A DNA stretch of 64,000 bases from Streptomyces tendae. GTDB lineage: Bacteria > Actinomycetota > Actinomycetes > Streptomycetales > Streptomycetaceae. Positions 33,679-42,043 of this stretch are shown here, piece after piece. Location: positions 4,278,001-4,342,000 of the forward strand of contig NZ_CP043959.1 of the NCBI RefSeq assembly GCF_008632955.1, written 5' to 3'. Within the stretch, counting starts at the first letter, position 1. Each line of letters starts with the position of its first letter. The translations under genes and the position numbers were made by a program. Below the pieces are notes generated by a model. It saw only the letters and a program-made list of their open reading frames with translations. It was not told the DNA's origin and did not search any database.

Positions 33679-34635
33679 ATGAGTGTGGACGGGACGCTGG
33701 ACGCGGTCGGTGAGACGGCGTTCTCCCGGATGGCGGAGCGGCACCGGCGGGAGCTGCAAGTGCACTGCTACCGGATGCTCGGGTCGTTCGAGGACGCCGA
33801 GGACACCGTGCAGGAGACGTTCCTGCGGGCGTGGCGGCGGCGGGAGACGTTCGAGGGGCGGTCGACGTTCCGGGCCTGGCTGTACCGGATCGCCACCAAC
33901 GCGTGTCTCGACCTGCTCGCCAAGTGCAGGCCCGAGCCGGCGACCGGCGGCGAGGTGCTGTGGCTCCAGCCGTACCCGGACCGGCTGCTCGACGAGCTGC
34001 CCGCGGGGGAAGGGGACGAGCCGGAGAGCGCCGCGGTGGCGCGGGAGACGATCGAGCTGGCGTACGTCGTCGCCGTGCAGCACCTGGCGCCGCGCCCGCG
34101 GGCCGTGCTGCTGCTGCGGGACGTGCTCGGCTGGCCGGCCAAGGACGTCGCGCGGCTCCTGGGTCACTCGGTCAACTCGGTGAACAGCGCGCTGCAGCGG
34201 GCCCGCGCCGGCATGCGGGAGCATCTGCCCGCCGAGCGGCGGGACTGGTCCGGCGGCGGCCAGGACGCGGGGACGCGCGAGCTGGTGCGCCGCTACACCG
34301 ACGCCGTCGTGGCCACGGACGTCGACGGGATCGCCGCCCTGCTGCGGGACGACGTCCGCTGCTCGATGCCGCCCACGCCCGGACTGCACGTGGGGCGTGA
34401 CGCGGTGGTCGCCGACTGGGTGGAGAGCGGCTTCCAGGACCTCGAGGGCCTGCGGGCCGTCGTCACGTCGGTGAACCGGCAGCCGGCCGTCGCCTTCTAC
34501 CTCCGGCGGGAGCGGACGGGCGCCCACCTGCCCCTGACGGTCGACGTCCTACGGGTCGTCGGCGGGGCGGTCGCCGAGATCGTCACGTTCCACGACGACC
34601 GGTTCCCCTCGCTCGGGCTGCCGGAGGCTCTGTAG
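33679..34635 (+). CDS. ECF sigma factor with C-terminal SnoaL-like domain
   Basis: Extracytoplasmic-function sigma factor, 318 aa. Region 2 (about 18-85) has LQVHCYRMLGSFEDAEDTVQ and RAWLYRIATNACLD. Region 4 (about 130-185) has LAPRPRAVLLLRDVLGWPAK and NSVNSALQRARAGM. A C-terminal NTF2/SnoaL-like domain (about 200-318) contains RRYTDAVVATDVDGIAALL and ends DDRFPSLGLPEAL. This is the layout of the SigG/TIGR02960-type ECFs, whose C-terminal domain replaces a classical anti-sigma factor. I chose the ATG at 33679; an upstream in-frame ATG (33598) has no ribosome site. No anti-sigma gene is adjacent. Confidence 0.92.
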   Translation: MSVDGTLDAVGETAFSRMAERHRRELQVHCYRMLGSFEDAEDTVQETFLRAWRRRETFEGRSTFRAWLYRIATNACLDLLAKCRPEPATGGEVLWLQPYPDRLLDELPAGEGDEPESAAVARETIELAYVVAVQHLAPRPRAVLLLRDVLGWPAKDVARLLGHSVNSVNSALQRARAGMREHLPAERRDWSGGGQDAGTRELVRRYTDAVVATDVDGIAALLRDDVRCSMPPTPGLHVGRDAVVADWVESGFQDLEGLRAVVTSVNRQPAVAFYLRRERTGAHLPLTVDVLRVVGGAVAEIVTFHDDRFPSLGLPEAL

Positions 34636-34641
34636 GCGGGC

Positions 34642-34932
34642 CTACGCCCTGCTGCCCTGCGGCGGGATGCCGTCCGTGTCGGCGGACGGCCGTTCCGGGC
34701 CGGTTGCGGGCGCTCCCGGGCCCGCAACGGCCTCCCCCTGGATGATCCGGGGGGAGGCGTCCGCGCCCCGTGCCTGTGCCTCCTCCTGCTCCGCCCTCTT
34801 CATGGCCTGTGCCTCGGCCTTGAGGATGCGGGCCGACTTGCCCGCGTTGCGGGCGAGTTCGGGTCCCTTCCTGGCCAGGATCAGCGCGATGACGACGATC
34901 AGGATGACGGCCAGTTCGCTCAGTCCGAACAT
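34642..34932 (-). CDS. TatA/MttA-family protein (twin-arginine translocase subunit-like)
   Basis: Small protein of 96 aa. It has the TatA layout: FGLSELAVILIVVIALILARKGPE gives a short N-terminal membrane helix, then the amphipathic helix (LARNAGKSARILKAEAQAMK) and an unstructured, Pro/Gly-rich tail. The canonical FG motif lies at the very start rather than after the helix. The ATG at 34932 has AGGA upstream. It is probably an accessory TatA/E-type protein, since the main tat genes are normally elsewhere in Streptomyces. It converges with the sigma gene (6-base gap). Confidence 0.82.
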   Translation of the reverse strand: MFGLSELAVILIVVIALILARKGPELARNAGKSARILKAEAQAMKRAEQEEAQARGADASPRIIQGEAVAGPGAPATGPERPSADTDGIPPQGSRA

Positions 34933-35009
34933 GGTGTCCTGCTCTTTCTGTCTCCGGACCCGGGCCGTGGGCGGCACGAGTGCACTGACGGTGCGCGGGG
35001 AGCGGCGGG

Positions 35010-35585
35010 TCAGACGTTCACGCCGAAGTCGGCGGCGATCCCGGCGAGGCCCGAGGCGTACCCCTGGCCGACCGCGCGGAACTTCCACTCGGCGCCGTTG
35101 CGGTAGAGCTCGCCGAAGACCATCGCGGTCTCGGTGGAGGCGTCCTCGGACAGGTCGTAGCGGGCGATCTCGGCGCCGCCGGCCTGGTTGACGATCCGGA
35201 TGAACGCGTTGCGGACCTGGCCGAAGCTCTGGCCGCGGTTCTCCGCGTCGTGGATGGACACCGGGAACACGATCCGGTCGACCTCGGCGGGCACGGCCGC
35301 GAGGTTCACCTTCACGCTCTCGTCGTCGCCCTCGCCCTCACCGGTGAGGTTGTCACCGGTGTGCTCCACGGAACCGTCGGGGCTCTTGAGGTTGTTGTAG
35401 AAGACGAAGTGCTGGTCCGACAGCACCTTGCCGGAGGCGTCGAGGAGCAGGGCGGACGCGTCGAGGTCGTAGTCGGTGCCGGTGGTCGTGCGGACGTCCC
35501 AGCCGAGACCGACCAGGACGGCGGTCAGGCCCGGCGCCTCCTTGCTGAGCGAGACGTTGCCGCCCTTGGACAGGGAAACTCCCAC
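35010..35585 (-). CDS. terD: TerD-family tellurium-resistance/stress protein
   Basis: TerD protein of 191 aa. The start MGVSLSKGGNVSLSKEAPGL and the calcium-binding motifs (DYDLDASALLL, DQHFVFYNN, GDDESVKVNL) are diagnostic. TerD proteins bind Ca2+ and act in a cytosolic/membrane stress complex linked to tellurite and oxidative stress and to development in Streptomyces. The ATG (35585) has AAGGAG upstream. A TCTACA-N4-TGTAGA operator lies 59 bases upstream, shared in form with those before the TerB-like and Spo0M genes. Confidence 0.95.
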   Translation of the reverse strand: MGVSLSKGGNVSLSKEAPGLTAVLVGLGWDVRTTTGTDYDLDASALLLDASGKVLSDQHFVFYNNLKSPDGSVEHTGDNLTGEGEGDDESVKVNLAAVPAEVDRIVFPVSIHDAENRGQSFGQVRNAFIRIVNQAGGAEIARYDLSEDASTETAMVFGELYRNGAEWKFRAVGQGYASGLAGIAADFGVNV

Positions 35586-35643
35586 GGTGTGCTCCTTCTC
35601 GACCGGTGCGTTCGGGCCCGCGGCTCGGGTCCGGACTCACGAA

Positions 35644-35659
35644 TCTACATCACTGTAGA
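35644..35659. promoter_or_regulatory. BlaI-type operator TCTACA-TCAC-TGTAGA upstream of terD
   Basis: A perfect 6-bp inverted repeat with a 4-base centre, located between divergent terD (35585) and the blaI-like gene (35850). Its TACA-N4-TGTA core is close to the TACA/TGTA dyads bound by BlaI/MecI repressors (established for staphylococcal and mycobacterial members, with a different spacing). The same element recurs at 37766-37783 and 39002-39019. Confidence 0.65.
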
Positions 35660-35849
35660 GAGGGTGGGGCAGGGCGTGCGACCGTAAGTGCGGACCCGGT
35701 TCGCATCGTGAGGCCGGCCGCGCCCCTCCGTCAGCTCGCCCGAGCCCTCGGCCCCGAGCCTCGCGCCGGGCGCGCGCGGACGGATGGGGGTGCGGGCGTC
35801 TATACGATGGCCGCGCGGCGAACGCACGACGGCAGGGAGGAGACAGGAC

Positions 35850-36239
35850 GTGGGCGAGCAGCGGCAGCGTCCCCGGCGGCGGGGGCAGGGTGAGCTGGAG
35901 GCGCTGGTCCTGTCGGCGCTCCGGGAGGCGGACGGTCCGGCGACCGCCGGGTGGGTACAGGAACGGCTGGGCGGCGACCTGGCGTACACGACGGTGATCA
36001 CGATCCTGACCCGGCTGCTGGCCAAGGGAGCCGTCACGCGGGAGCGGGCGGGCCGGTCGTTCGCCTGGACGTGCGCGCTGGACCAGGCAGGGCTGGCCGC
36101 CCGGCGGATGCGCAAGGTGCTGGACTCCGAGAACGACCGTGAGGCCGTGCTGGCCAGCTTCGTGACCGGCCTGGGGCCGGACGACGAGCGGCTGCTCCGG
36201 GAGCTGCTGCGTCCGGCGGGGCACGACGGGGAAGACTGA
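35850..36239 (+). CDS. BlaI/MecI/CopY-family transcriptional repressor
   Basis: Repressor of 129 aa. The winged helix is GQGELEALVLSALREADGPA followed by YTTVITILTRLLAKGAVTRE, the standard BlaI recognition helix. A C-terminal dimerisation helix carries the region that is cleaved in classical members. The GTG start (35850) has GGAGGAG upstream. It is followed after six bases by an M56 peptidase gene, the usual BlaI/BlaR1-like pair. No beta-lactamase gene is adjacent; the operators before terD, terB-like and spo0M suggest that these are the targets. Confidence 0.92.
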   Translation: MGEQRQRPRRRGQGELEALVLSALREADGPATAGWVQERLGGDLAYTTVITILTRLLAKGAVTRERAGRSFAWTCALDQAGLAARRMRKVLDSENDREAVLASFVTGLGPDDERLLRELLRPAGHDGED

Positions 36240-36245
36240 AGCCTC

Positions 36246-37178
36246 ATGGGGGTCTTCGTCTTTCTGCCGCTGGTGCTGCCGCTCACCGCGTGGCCGATCG
36301 CGCGCCTGGCCGAGCAGCATCTGCATCCGCGGACCGCGACGCGGCTGCTGACCGGGGTGGCCGCGGTGATGGCGGCGTGCAGCACGCTCTGCCTGGCGCT
36401 GGTGATGGTGGTCGGCACCGCCCAGCTCCCCGGCAACCCGCTGCCCGACGGCTGGTCGGATCCCGAGGTGCGGGCGGCGGTCCCGTACGACGAGGTCGTC
36501 GGCAAGGCGGCGATCCCCGCGCTGGTCGCGGTGCTGGTCGCGTGCGGCCGGACGTGGTGGCGGCACACGCGGGTGCGCCGCCGTGCCCATCGGGCGCTGG
36601 CGGGGCTACGGGACACGGAGGTGGCCGTGCTTCCCGACGCCGCCCCGTACGCGTACGCGCTGCCGGGAGGCCGGCGGGACCGGGTGGTGGTGACGACGGC
36701 CATGCTGGACTGTCTCGAACCGGCCGAGCGGCGGGCGCTGTTCGCCCATGAGCGGGCCCATCTGTCCGCCCGCCACCACCGCTTCCTGCTCACGGTGCGC
36801 CTGGCCGCGCAGGCCAACCCGTTCTTGTGGCCGTTGCGTACGGCGGTGTCGTACACGACGGAGCGGTGGGCGGACGAGGACGCGGCCCGGACGGTCGGCA
36901 GCCGCCGTACGGTGGCCCGCGCGATCGGCAAGGCCGCGCTGGTGTCCCGGGGCACCCCGTCCGCCACCCTGGCCGGTCTGGCCGCGGCGGGGCCGGTGCC
37001 GCGCCGGGTGGCGGCCCTGCTCGGGCCCGCGCCCGCGGTGCGCACGTGGCCCTCGTTGTTCACGGCGGTGGGAGTGGCCGCGTGGGGCGCGGCCACGGGG
37101 GCCGTCGTGTCGGCGATGTCGTCCGCCAACTCCGCGGTGACGATGGTGCTCATCCTGCACGCGGCCACGCCGCTGTGA
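36246..37178 (+). CDS. M56-family (BlaR1-like) membrane metallopeptidase
   Basis: Membrane protease of 310 aa. Membrane helices at about 3-20, 35-58 and 88-104 precede a cytoplasmic zinc-protease domain with HERAH (168-172) and a downstream Glu (YTTERWADEDA). A last helix follows (about 275-305). There is no penicillin-binding sensor domain, so what it senses is unknown. By analogy with BlaR1 it would inactivate the BlaI-family repressor encoded directly upstream. It converges with the TerB-like gene across a strong hairpin. Confidence 0.92.
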   Translation: MGVFVFLPLVLPLTAWPIARLAEQHLHPRTATRLLTGVAAVMAACSTLCLALVMVVGTAQLPGNPLPDGWSDPEVRAAVPYDEVVGKAAIPALVAVLVACGRTWWRHTRVRRRAHRALAGLRDTEVAVLPDAAPYAYALPGGRRDRVVVTTAMLDCLEPAERRALFAHERAHLSARHHRFLLTVRLAAQANPFLWPLRTAVSYTTERWADEDAARTVGSRRTVARAIGKAALVSRGTPSATLAGLAAAGPVPRRVAALLGPAPAVRTWPSLFTAVGVAAWGAATGAVVSAMSSANSAVTMVLILHAATPL

Positions 37179-37206
37179 GCCGCACCCGGTGAGCCACGGA
37201 CACGAG

Positions 37207-37237
37207 ACGGGCCGGCACCGCGGGGGTGCCGGCCCGT
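37207..37237. terminator. Bidirectional terminator hairpin
   Basis: ACGGGCCGGCACC and GGTGCCGGCCCGT form a perfect 13-bp stem around a 5-base loop, placed between the convergent M56 and TerB-like genes. Confidence 0.8.
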
Positions 37238-37253
37238 ACGCCGCTCCGGCCGG

Positions 37254-37709
37254 TCAGAGGTCGAACTCGTGGGGCGGCAGGTCCAGGGCGTAGCACGCCT
37301 CGCGGACGACGGCCTGCTCGTCCTTGTCGAAGTCGCCGTCGGCGCCGCCGATGACGATGCCGATCTGGATGACGGCCCGCGCCTCGGCGGGCTTCTTCTT
37401 CGCCTTGGCGATCTCCTGCATGACGCTCACCTTGCCGAAGGCGAAGTCGGCGGTGAGCTTGTTGAGGTTGTCCTCGAAGCGGCGGCGCAGATCGTCGGCG
37501 GGGAAGTTCTGCAGCACCTCGTTGGTGGCGATGAGCTGGGCGACCCGCCGGCGCTCGGAGGGATCGACGCTGCCGTCGGCGGCGGCGACCAGGGCGCACA
37601 TCGCCATGCCGGCGTCCCGGAAGGCGCCGCTCTTCAGATCGTTCTTCTTCGCCATGAGCTGGGTCTGCATCGTGGATGCGGACTCCTTGAGGCGGTCCCA
37701 GAGGGCCAT
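37254..37709 (-). CDS. TerB-family tellurite-resistance/stress protein
   Basis: Cytosolic protein of 151 aa. The TerB fold is shown by MAMCALVAAADGSVDPSERR and VIGGADGDFDKDEQ, two EF-hand-like acidic turns that bind metal in TerB, and by the helical rest. It would work with TerD-type proteins in a stress-response complex. ATG start at 37709. A perfect TTCTACA-N4-TGTAGAA operator lies 57 bases upstream, the best copy of the element found before terD and spo0M, supporting co-regulation by the BlaI-family protein. Confidence 0.9.
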   Translation of the reverse strand: MALWDRLKESASTMQTQLMAKKNDLKSGAFRDAGMAMCALVAAADGSVDPSERRRVAQLIATNEVLQNFPADDLRRRFEDNLNKLTADFAFGKVSVMQEIAKAKKKPAEARAVIQIGIVIGGADGDFDKDEQAVVREACYALDLPPHEFDL

Positions 37710-37765
37710 GCGAACTCCGTACGTGTCGGGCGGGGGCCCGGACGGGGGGGTCCGGGCCCCTCACT

Positions 37766-37783
37766 TTCTACATTGGTGTAGAA
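37766..37783. promoter_or_regulatory. BlaI-type operator TTCTACA-TTGG-TGTAGAA upstream of terB-like gene
   Basis: Perfect 7-bp arms and a 4-base centre, the strongest of three copies. It lies 57 bases upstream of the ATG, as the terD copy lies 59 bases upstream of its ATG. Confidence 0.7.
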
Positions 37784-37859
37784 GTTACCAGCAGGGGCGG
37801 AGAGGTGCGGTCGTCCGCCCCGCCGCCGGTGCCCCCTTGAGGGAGCACCCGGGCCGTCG

Positions 37860-38870
37860 TCAGCCCTCGTCCTCCTCGCCGCCCTCGAAGAAGTCACCGG
37901 CCTCGTCCACCACTTCGGCCGCCACCATCCCGCCCACGACACCGACCGCGAGGCCGGCGGCGCCCGCGGCGACGGCCGTTCCCACGCCGGGACCGCCGCG
38001 GTGGTGGTCACCGTGACCGTGGGAGTCGTGGCCCGCGTACGGGACACCGTGGCCGTAGCCCCCGTGGGCGTACGCCCCGTGCTGCCCGTGATGTCCGGAC
38101 GCCGCCCGGTGCTCGACCAACTGGCGTACCCAGGCGTCGACTTCCGCGTTCCAGTCGCGTGCGTCGTGGTGCCCGACGGCGAAGCGGGTCACCGCGTCGT
38201 GGCCGCCGGAGAAGAGGCCGCCGCGCTTGTCCGCCTCCAGGACGACCTCGACGCCGCCCGGACCGGCCAGGAAGGTCACCTCGATCTCGTTGACCTGGTG
38301 GGCGTACTGGGGCGCGGGGGTGAGCTCGATCTCCTGGTAGAAGGGCAGCCGCTGGCCGGTGCCCGCGATGTGCCCGTACTCCAGGTCGGCAGACCTGAAG
38401 CCGAAGCCGAGCTGTCCGAACGCCTCGAGGACCGCCTCCTGGACGGGCAGCGGGGCGATGCTCAGCTGGTCCAGGTCGCCCTTGTCCTTGGCGCCGGCCA
38501 CCGCCAGTTCGGTGCGCACGCCGAGGACGATGCCGAGGTGCTGGCCGTACAGCTCGGTGATCGGCGTCTCCCACGGCAGGGCCACCGTGAAGGGGACGCT
38601 GTGCCGCAGGCCCGCGGCGAGCCGGAAGCCGCCGCCGACGGTGAACCGCTCGAAGGTGACGACGCCTTCGCTCTCACCCTCGGCGTGTTCGGCCTCGACC
38701 CGGGCCACCAGTTCCAGGGTGATGTGCTCGATGTCGAAGTCGGTCTGGCCGCCCTCGAGATGGACCTGACCGGTCAGCGCGCCACCGGGGCGGGCCGCTC
38801 CCGGATCGAGGACCGTGTCGACCGTGGGACCGCCCACGCCGAGTGATCCGAGCAGTCGTTTGAACACCAT
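37860..38870 (-). CDS. Spo0M-family sporulation-control protein
   Basis: Protein of 336 aa. The N-terminal 250 residues are the arrestin-like Spo0M fold: MVFKRLLGSLGVGGPTVDTV, GGALTGQVHLEGG, VPFTVALPWETPITELYGQ and FGFRSADLEYGHI. The C-terminal tail is unusual: a His/Gly/Tyr-rich stretch (about 265-300) followed by a small hydrophobic Gly/Ala segment (GTAVAAGAAGLAVGVVGGMV) and an acidic end. The His-rich part could bind metal. The ATG at 38870 has AGGAG upstream. A TTCTACA-type dyad lies 132 bases upstream. Family members affect sporulation or stress entry; the mechanism is unclear. Confidence 0.9.
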   Translation of the reverse strand: MVFKRLLGSLGVGGPTVDTVLDPGAARPGGALTGQVHLEGGQTDFDIEHITLELVARVEAEHAEGESEGVVTFERFTVGGGFRLAAGLRHSVPFTVALPWETPITELYGQHLGIVLGVRTELAVAGAKDKGDLDQLSIAPLPVQEAVLEAFGQLGFGFRSADLEYGHIAGTGQRLPFYQEIELTPAPQYAHQVNEIEVTFLAGPGGVEVVLEADKRGGLFSGGHDAVTRFAVGHHDARDWNAEVDAWVRQLVEHRAASGHHGQHGAYAHGGYGHGVPYAGHDSHGHGDHHRGGPGVGTAVAAGAAGLAVGVVGGMVAAEVVDEAGDFFEGGEEDEG

Positions 38871-39001
38871 GGTGGCGTCCACTCCTTTTGCGTGCGTGTG
38901 TTTCCTGTGGGTGCGGTGCCGTGCGGCCGGGAAGCCGCCGGTGCACCGCGGCACCGGAGGCGCGCCACCCGGCCGGAGCGGCCGACGCGGGCGCCTCAGT
39001 C

Positions 39002-39019
39002 TTCTACAGACGCGTAGAA
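39002..39019. promoter_or_regulatory. BlaI-type operator TTCTACA-GACG-CGTAGAA upstream of spo0M-like gene
   Basis: Third copy of the dyad with one mismatch in the right arm; flanking bases extend the pairing (CTTCTAC/GTAGAAG). It sits 132 bases upstream of the spo0M-like ATG, within a 283-base spacer that also separates it from the MOSC-fusion gene. Confidence 0.6.
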
Positions 39020-39153
39020 GCATAGGACGCCCCGGGGCCGGAAAACGGCGCCGTGGGAAGCGGCTCGCCGGAAACGGCCGAAAACGGGCTGTGTCCGACC
39101 GGGTGCGTCGGCGGGTCGGCCGGGCGGGACGGGTGACACGCCGGGTGGGTGGC

Positions 39154-40914
39154 TCAGAGGTCGAGGATGACGTCCCGCGCGGGCCGTGAGCAGCAGATGA
39201 GGGCCGAGCTGGGCGGGGGCTGCTCCACCGGTTCCGTGGTGTAGTCGACCGCGCCGGACATCAGCGCCGTTTCGCAGGTGCGGCACACTCCCGTGCGGCA
39301 GGACCACCTGGTCGGCACGTCGCAGGCCTCGGCGAGTTCCAGCAAGCTGTCGTGGTCGCCGTTCCACGTCGCGCTCACCTGGCTGCGGGCGAACTCGACC
39401 CGGGGGCCCGGGCCCGAGGACGGCAGGGAGTGCGGGCTCGGACGCTTCGTGTCCGCGATCCCGGGCGTGGAACCGGGACCCGCCCCGAAGATCTCCGTGT
39501 GGATGTGGCGCGTGCCCTGGTGCCGGAGGGCTGCCGTGACGTCCCGCATGAAGGGCTCCGGTCCGCACACGTAGGCCTGCGCGTCGCCGGGGAGGCCGAG
39601 ACGCGCGACGGTGTCGGCGGTCAGCCGGCCGGCCGTCGTCCCGGCGGTGAGGCAGGCGGCCGGCTCGGGCCTGCTGTAGAACACGCGGAGCCGGGCGCCG
39701 GGCAGCCGAGCCAGCAGCCGGCGGACCTCGCCGGCGAAGGCGTGGGTGTGCTCGTTCCGCGTCGCGTGGAGCCACCAGACCGGGTGCCGCGGCGCCTCGG
39801 CGTCGTCGGCGAGGGAGTGCAGCATGGCGAGGAGCGGCGTGACGCCCACCCCGGCGGAGACGAACACCACGGGGAGGGTGTCCTCCCGGAGGTCCTGGAG
39901 GACGAAGGCGCCGCGGGGCGCCGCTGCCTGGAGGTCGTCGCCGGCCCGGACGCCGGTGTGCAGCCAGGTGCTGGCCCGCCCGTGTTCCTCGCGCTTCACG
40001 CTGATCCGGTAGCCGGGGGCGCCGGGCCGCCCGGACAGGGAATAGGAACGCACCGTCCCCGGTGCCTCTCCGGCCCGCAGCGTGAGGTACTGGCCCGGTC
40101 GGGCGGCGGGCAGCGGCGTCCCGTCGGGATCGGTGAGCCAGAGCGAACGGATGGACGGCGTCTCGTCGACGACGCGCTGGACGCGGAGCGGCCGGAAGCC
40201 GTCCCACGCGGGCGGGGTGAGTGATGCCGGGCTGAGTCCCGCGTTGCCGGCCGGCCGGGCGCCGTCGCCGCGCGCCTGGTCCAGGAGGGCACGGAACGAC
40301 GCCTGCCAGCCGGGGCTGAGGGCGTTCACCCGCAGGGCTCGTTCGAGGCGGTCGGCGGGGTGGGGCGGCCGGTAGAGCAGGGCGTCGATCTCCGCGACGG
40401 TCATGCGTTCCGGCCCGTCGGCGACCTTGACGATCTCCTGGCCCGCCTCCACCTCACCTTCGTCGATCACGCGCAGGTAGAAGCCGGGTCGCCCGTGCGA
40501 GACCAGCAGCGCGGGCAGGCGGGGCTCCCCCATGCGCAGCCCCACGCGGTAGCAGGTCACCCTCGGCTGGGTGACCTCGAAGACCGCCGTCCCGATCCGG
40601 TAGCGGTCCCCCACGCACACCTCGTCGTCGGGGAGTCCTTCGACGGTGAAGTTCTCGCCGAAGTTGCCGTGGACGAGGTCGTCGCGGCCGAAGTGCGCGG
40701 CCCAGTGCCGGTAGGAGTCGGCCTGGTAGACCAGCACGGCCCGCATCTCGCCGCCGTGGCCGCGCAGGTCGCCCTGCCCGTCGCCGTCGATGTTGAGGCG
40801 CCGGACCCGCCGGCGGCCGGAGACCGGGCTCTTGTAGACACCGGTGTGCACCGCCTCACCCCGCCAGGGCACGTCCCGGGGCAGACCGACGTTCACCGAC
40901 AGCAGCCGCGCCAT
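39154..40914 (-). CDS. MOSC-domain protein fused to a [2Fe-2S] FAD/NAD reductase
   Basis: Redox protein of 586 aa. Residues 1-170 are a MOSC domain of the YiiM type (GHGGEMRAVLVYQ, GENFTVEGL, CYRVGLRMGE), followed by a short helical 3-alpha domain. Residues 240-480 are a ferredoxin-NADP-reductase module (RSYSLSGRPG for FAD, VSAGVGVTPLLAML for NAD). The C-terminus is a plant-type ferredoxin (WSCRTGVCRTCETALM and a late CCSR supplying the four cysteines). It would move electrons from NAD(P)H through FAD and the cluster to a molybdenum-cofactor or N-hydroxylated substrate site. ATG 40914 follows AGAGGTG; a GTG one codon earlier is possible. Confidence 0.9.
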   Translation of the reverse strand: MARLLSVNVGLPRDVPWRGEAVHTGVYKSPVSGRRRVRRLNIDGDGQGDLRGHGGEMRAVLVYQADSYRHWAAHFGRDDLVHGNFGENFTVEGLPDDEVCVGDRYRIGTAVFEVTQPRVTCYRVGLRMGEPRLPALLVSHGRPGFYLRVIDEGEVEAGQEIVKVADGPERMTVAEIDALLYRPPHPADRLERALRVNALSPGWQASFRALLDQARGDGARPAGNAGLSPASLTPPAWDGFRPLRVQRVVDETPSIRSLWLTDPDGTPLPAARPGQYLTLRAGEAPGTVRSYSLSGRPGAPGYRISVKREEHGRASTWLHTGVRAGDDLQAAAPRGAFVLQDLREDTLPVVFVSAGVGVTPLLAMLHSLADDAEAPRHPVWWLHATRNEHTHAFAGEVRRLLARLPGARLRVFYSRPEPAACLTAGTTAGRLTADTVARLGLPGDAQAYVCGPEPFMRDVTAALRHQGTRHIHTEIFGAGPGSTPGIADTKRPSPHSLPSSGPGPRVEFARSQVSATWNGDHDSLLELAEACDVPTRWSCRTGVCRTCETALMSGAVDYTTEPVEQPPPSSALICCSRPARDVILDL

Positions 40915-41196
40915 CACCGCACCTCTCCGCAGCGCTCGCTACTGAAAACCCTAGGCGGTTCCGCCCGGATCAACGAGGCGAGCGGCCGCCGCCCCCTGTC
41001 GACGGGCGACCGCCCCCGTCGACGGGGGTGACCGCCCTGGTGCGGCGGTGTTCGGACCCGGTGGCCGGGAGAACGGCAGGATCGGGCAAGAGGCCGGGAG
41101 GATCGTTGTTTCCGCCGGGCCGGCGACGCGATTGCCTAGAGGTGTCACATTCCGCACGGGGCCATCGGGCTCCGGGGCACACCCAGGGAGCACACC

Positions 41197-41955
41197 ATGA
41201 AGGTAGCCGTCGTCACCGGCGCCAGTTCCGGAATCGGCCGGAGCGCGGCCGCTCACATCGCCGGTCGCGGGTCCGGCGTCGTCCTGACCTACAGCGCCAA
41301 CGAGCAGGGCGCCAAGGAGGCCGTCCGGGAGATCGAGCAGGCGGGCGGCACAGCGGTGGCGCTGCGCCTGGACGTCGCCGACACGGCAGGCTTTCCCGCG
41401 TTCCGGGACGCCGTGGCCGACGTCCTGCGGGAGACGTTCCGGCGGGACTCGTTCGACCAGTTGGTCAACAACGCGGGCTTCGCGGGCATGGCGATGATCG
41501 AGGAGACCACGGAGCAGGCGTTCGACCGGCTCACCGACGGCCTGTTCAAGGGCCCGTTCTTCCTCACCCAGACCCTGCTGCCGCTGCTGGCCGACGGCGG
41601 TGCCGTCGTCAACGTGACCAGCAACTCCGCCCTCCCCCACGTGACCGCGCCGGGCTACTCGGTCTACGCGTCCCTCAAGGGCGCCGTGGTGGTCCTCACC
41701 CGGTACATGGCCAAGGAGTTCAGCTCACGCGGCATCCGCGTCAACTCCGTCGCCCCCGGCGCCACCCGCACCCGTTTCGCCGACGACGCCTTCGCCCGGC
41801 ACCCGGAGATCGTCGACGAGATGGCGAAGTCGTTCGCGCTCGGGCGCATCGGCGAGCCCGACGACATCGGCGGGGTCGTCGCGATGCTGGTCTCGGAGGA
41901 CGGGCGCTGGATCACCGGGCAGAACATCGAGGTCTCCGGCGGTCACAACCTCTGA
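41197..41955 (+). CDS. Short-chain dehydrogenase/reductase
   Basis: Classical SDR of 252 aa. TGASSGIGRSAA starts at residue 7, NNAG follows in the middle, and the Ser (VTSNSALP) and YASLKGA catalytic motifs are present. The end DGRWITGQNIEVSGGHNL is standard. The ATG at 41197 has AGGGAG upstream. It stands alone between the divergent MOSC-fusion gene and the DinB-like gene. The 282-base upstream spacer shows no gene. Substrate unknown. Confidence 0.9.
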   Translation: MKVAVVTGASSGIGRSAAAHIAGRGSGVVLTYSANEQGAKEAVREIEQAGGTAVALRLDVADTAGFPAFRDAVADVLRETFRRDSFDQLVNNAGFAGMAMIEETTEQAFDRLTDGLFKGPFFLTQTLLPLLADGGAVVNVTSNSALPHVTAPGYSVYASLKGAVVVLTRYMAKEFSSRGIRVNSVAPGATRTRFADDAFARHPEIVDEMAKSFALGRIGEPDDIGGVVAMLVSEDGRWITGQNIEVSGGHNL

Positions 41956-42043
41956 CCGCCGGCACCCGCCCCGGGGAGGGGGGGACGCGGGCGGCCATAC
42001 TGGTACCCCACCGGCCCACCGACATGTACGAGGAGCGCAGGCA

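Noticed and set aside
35850..37178. A beta-lactamase resistance locus because of the BlaI/BlaR1-like pair
   Set aside because: The M56 protein has no penicillin-binding sensor domain and no beta-lactamase is adjacent; the serine hydrolases at 4.0 and 49.5 kb are far away and of class C/esterase type.
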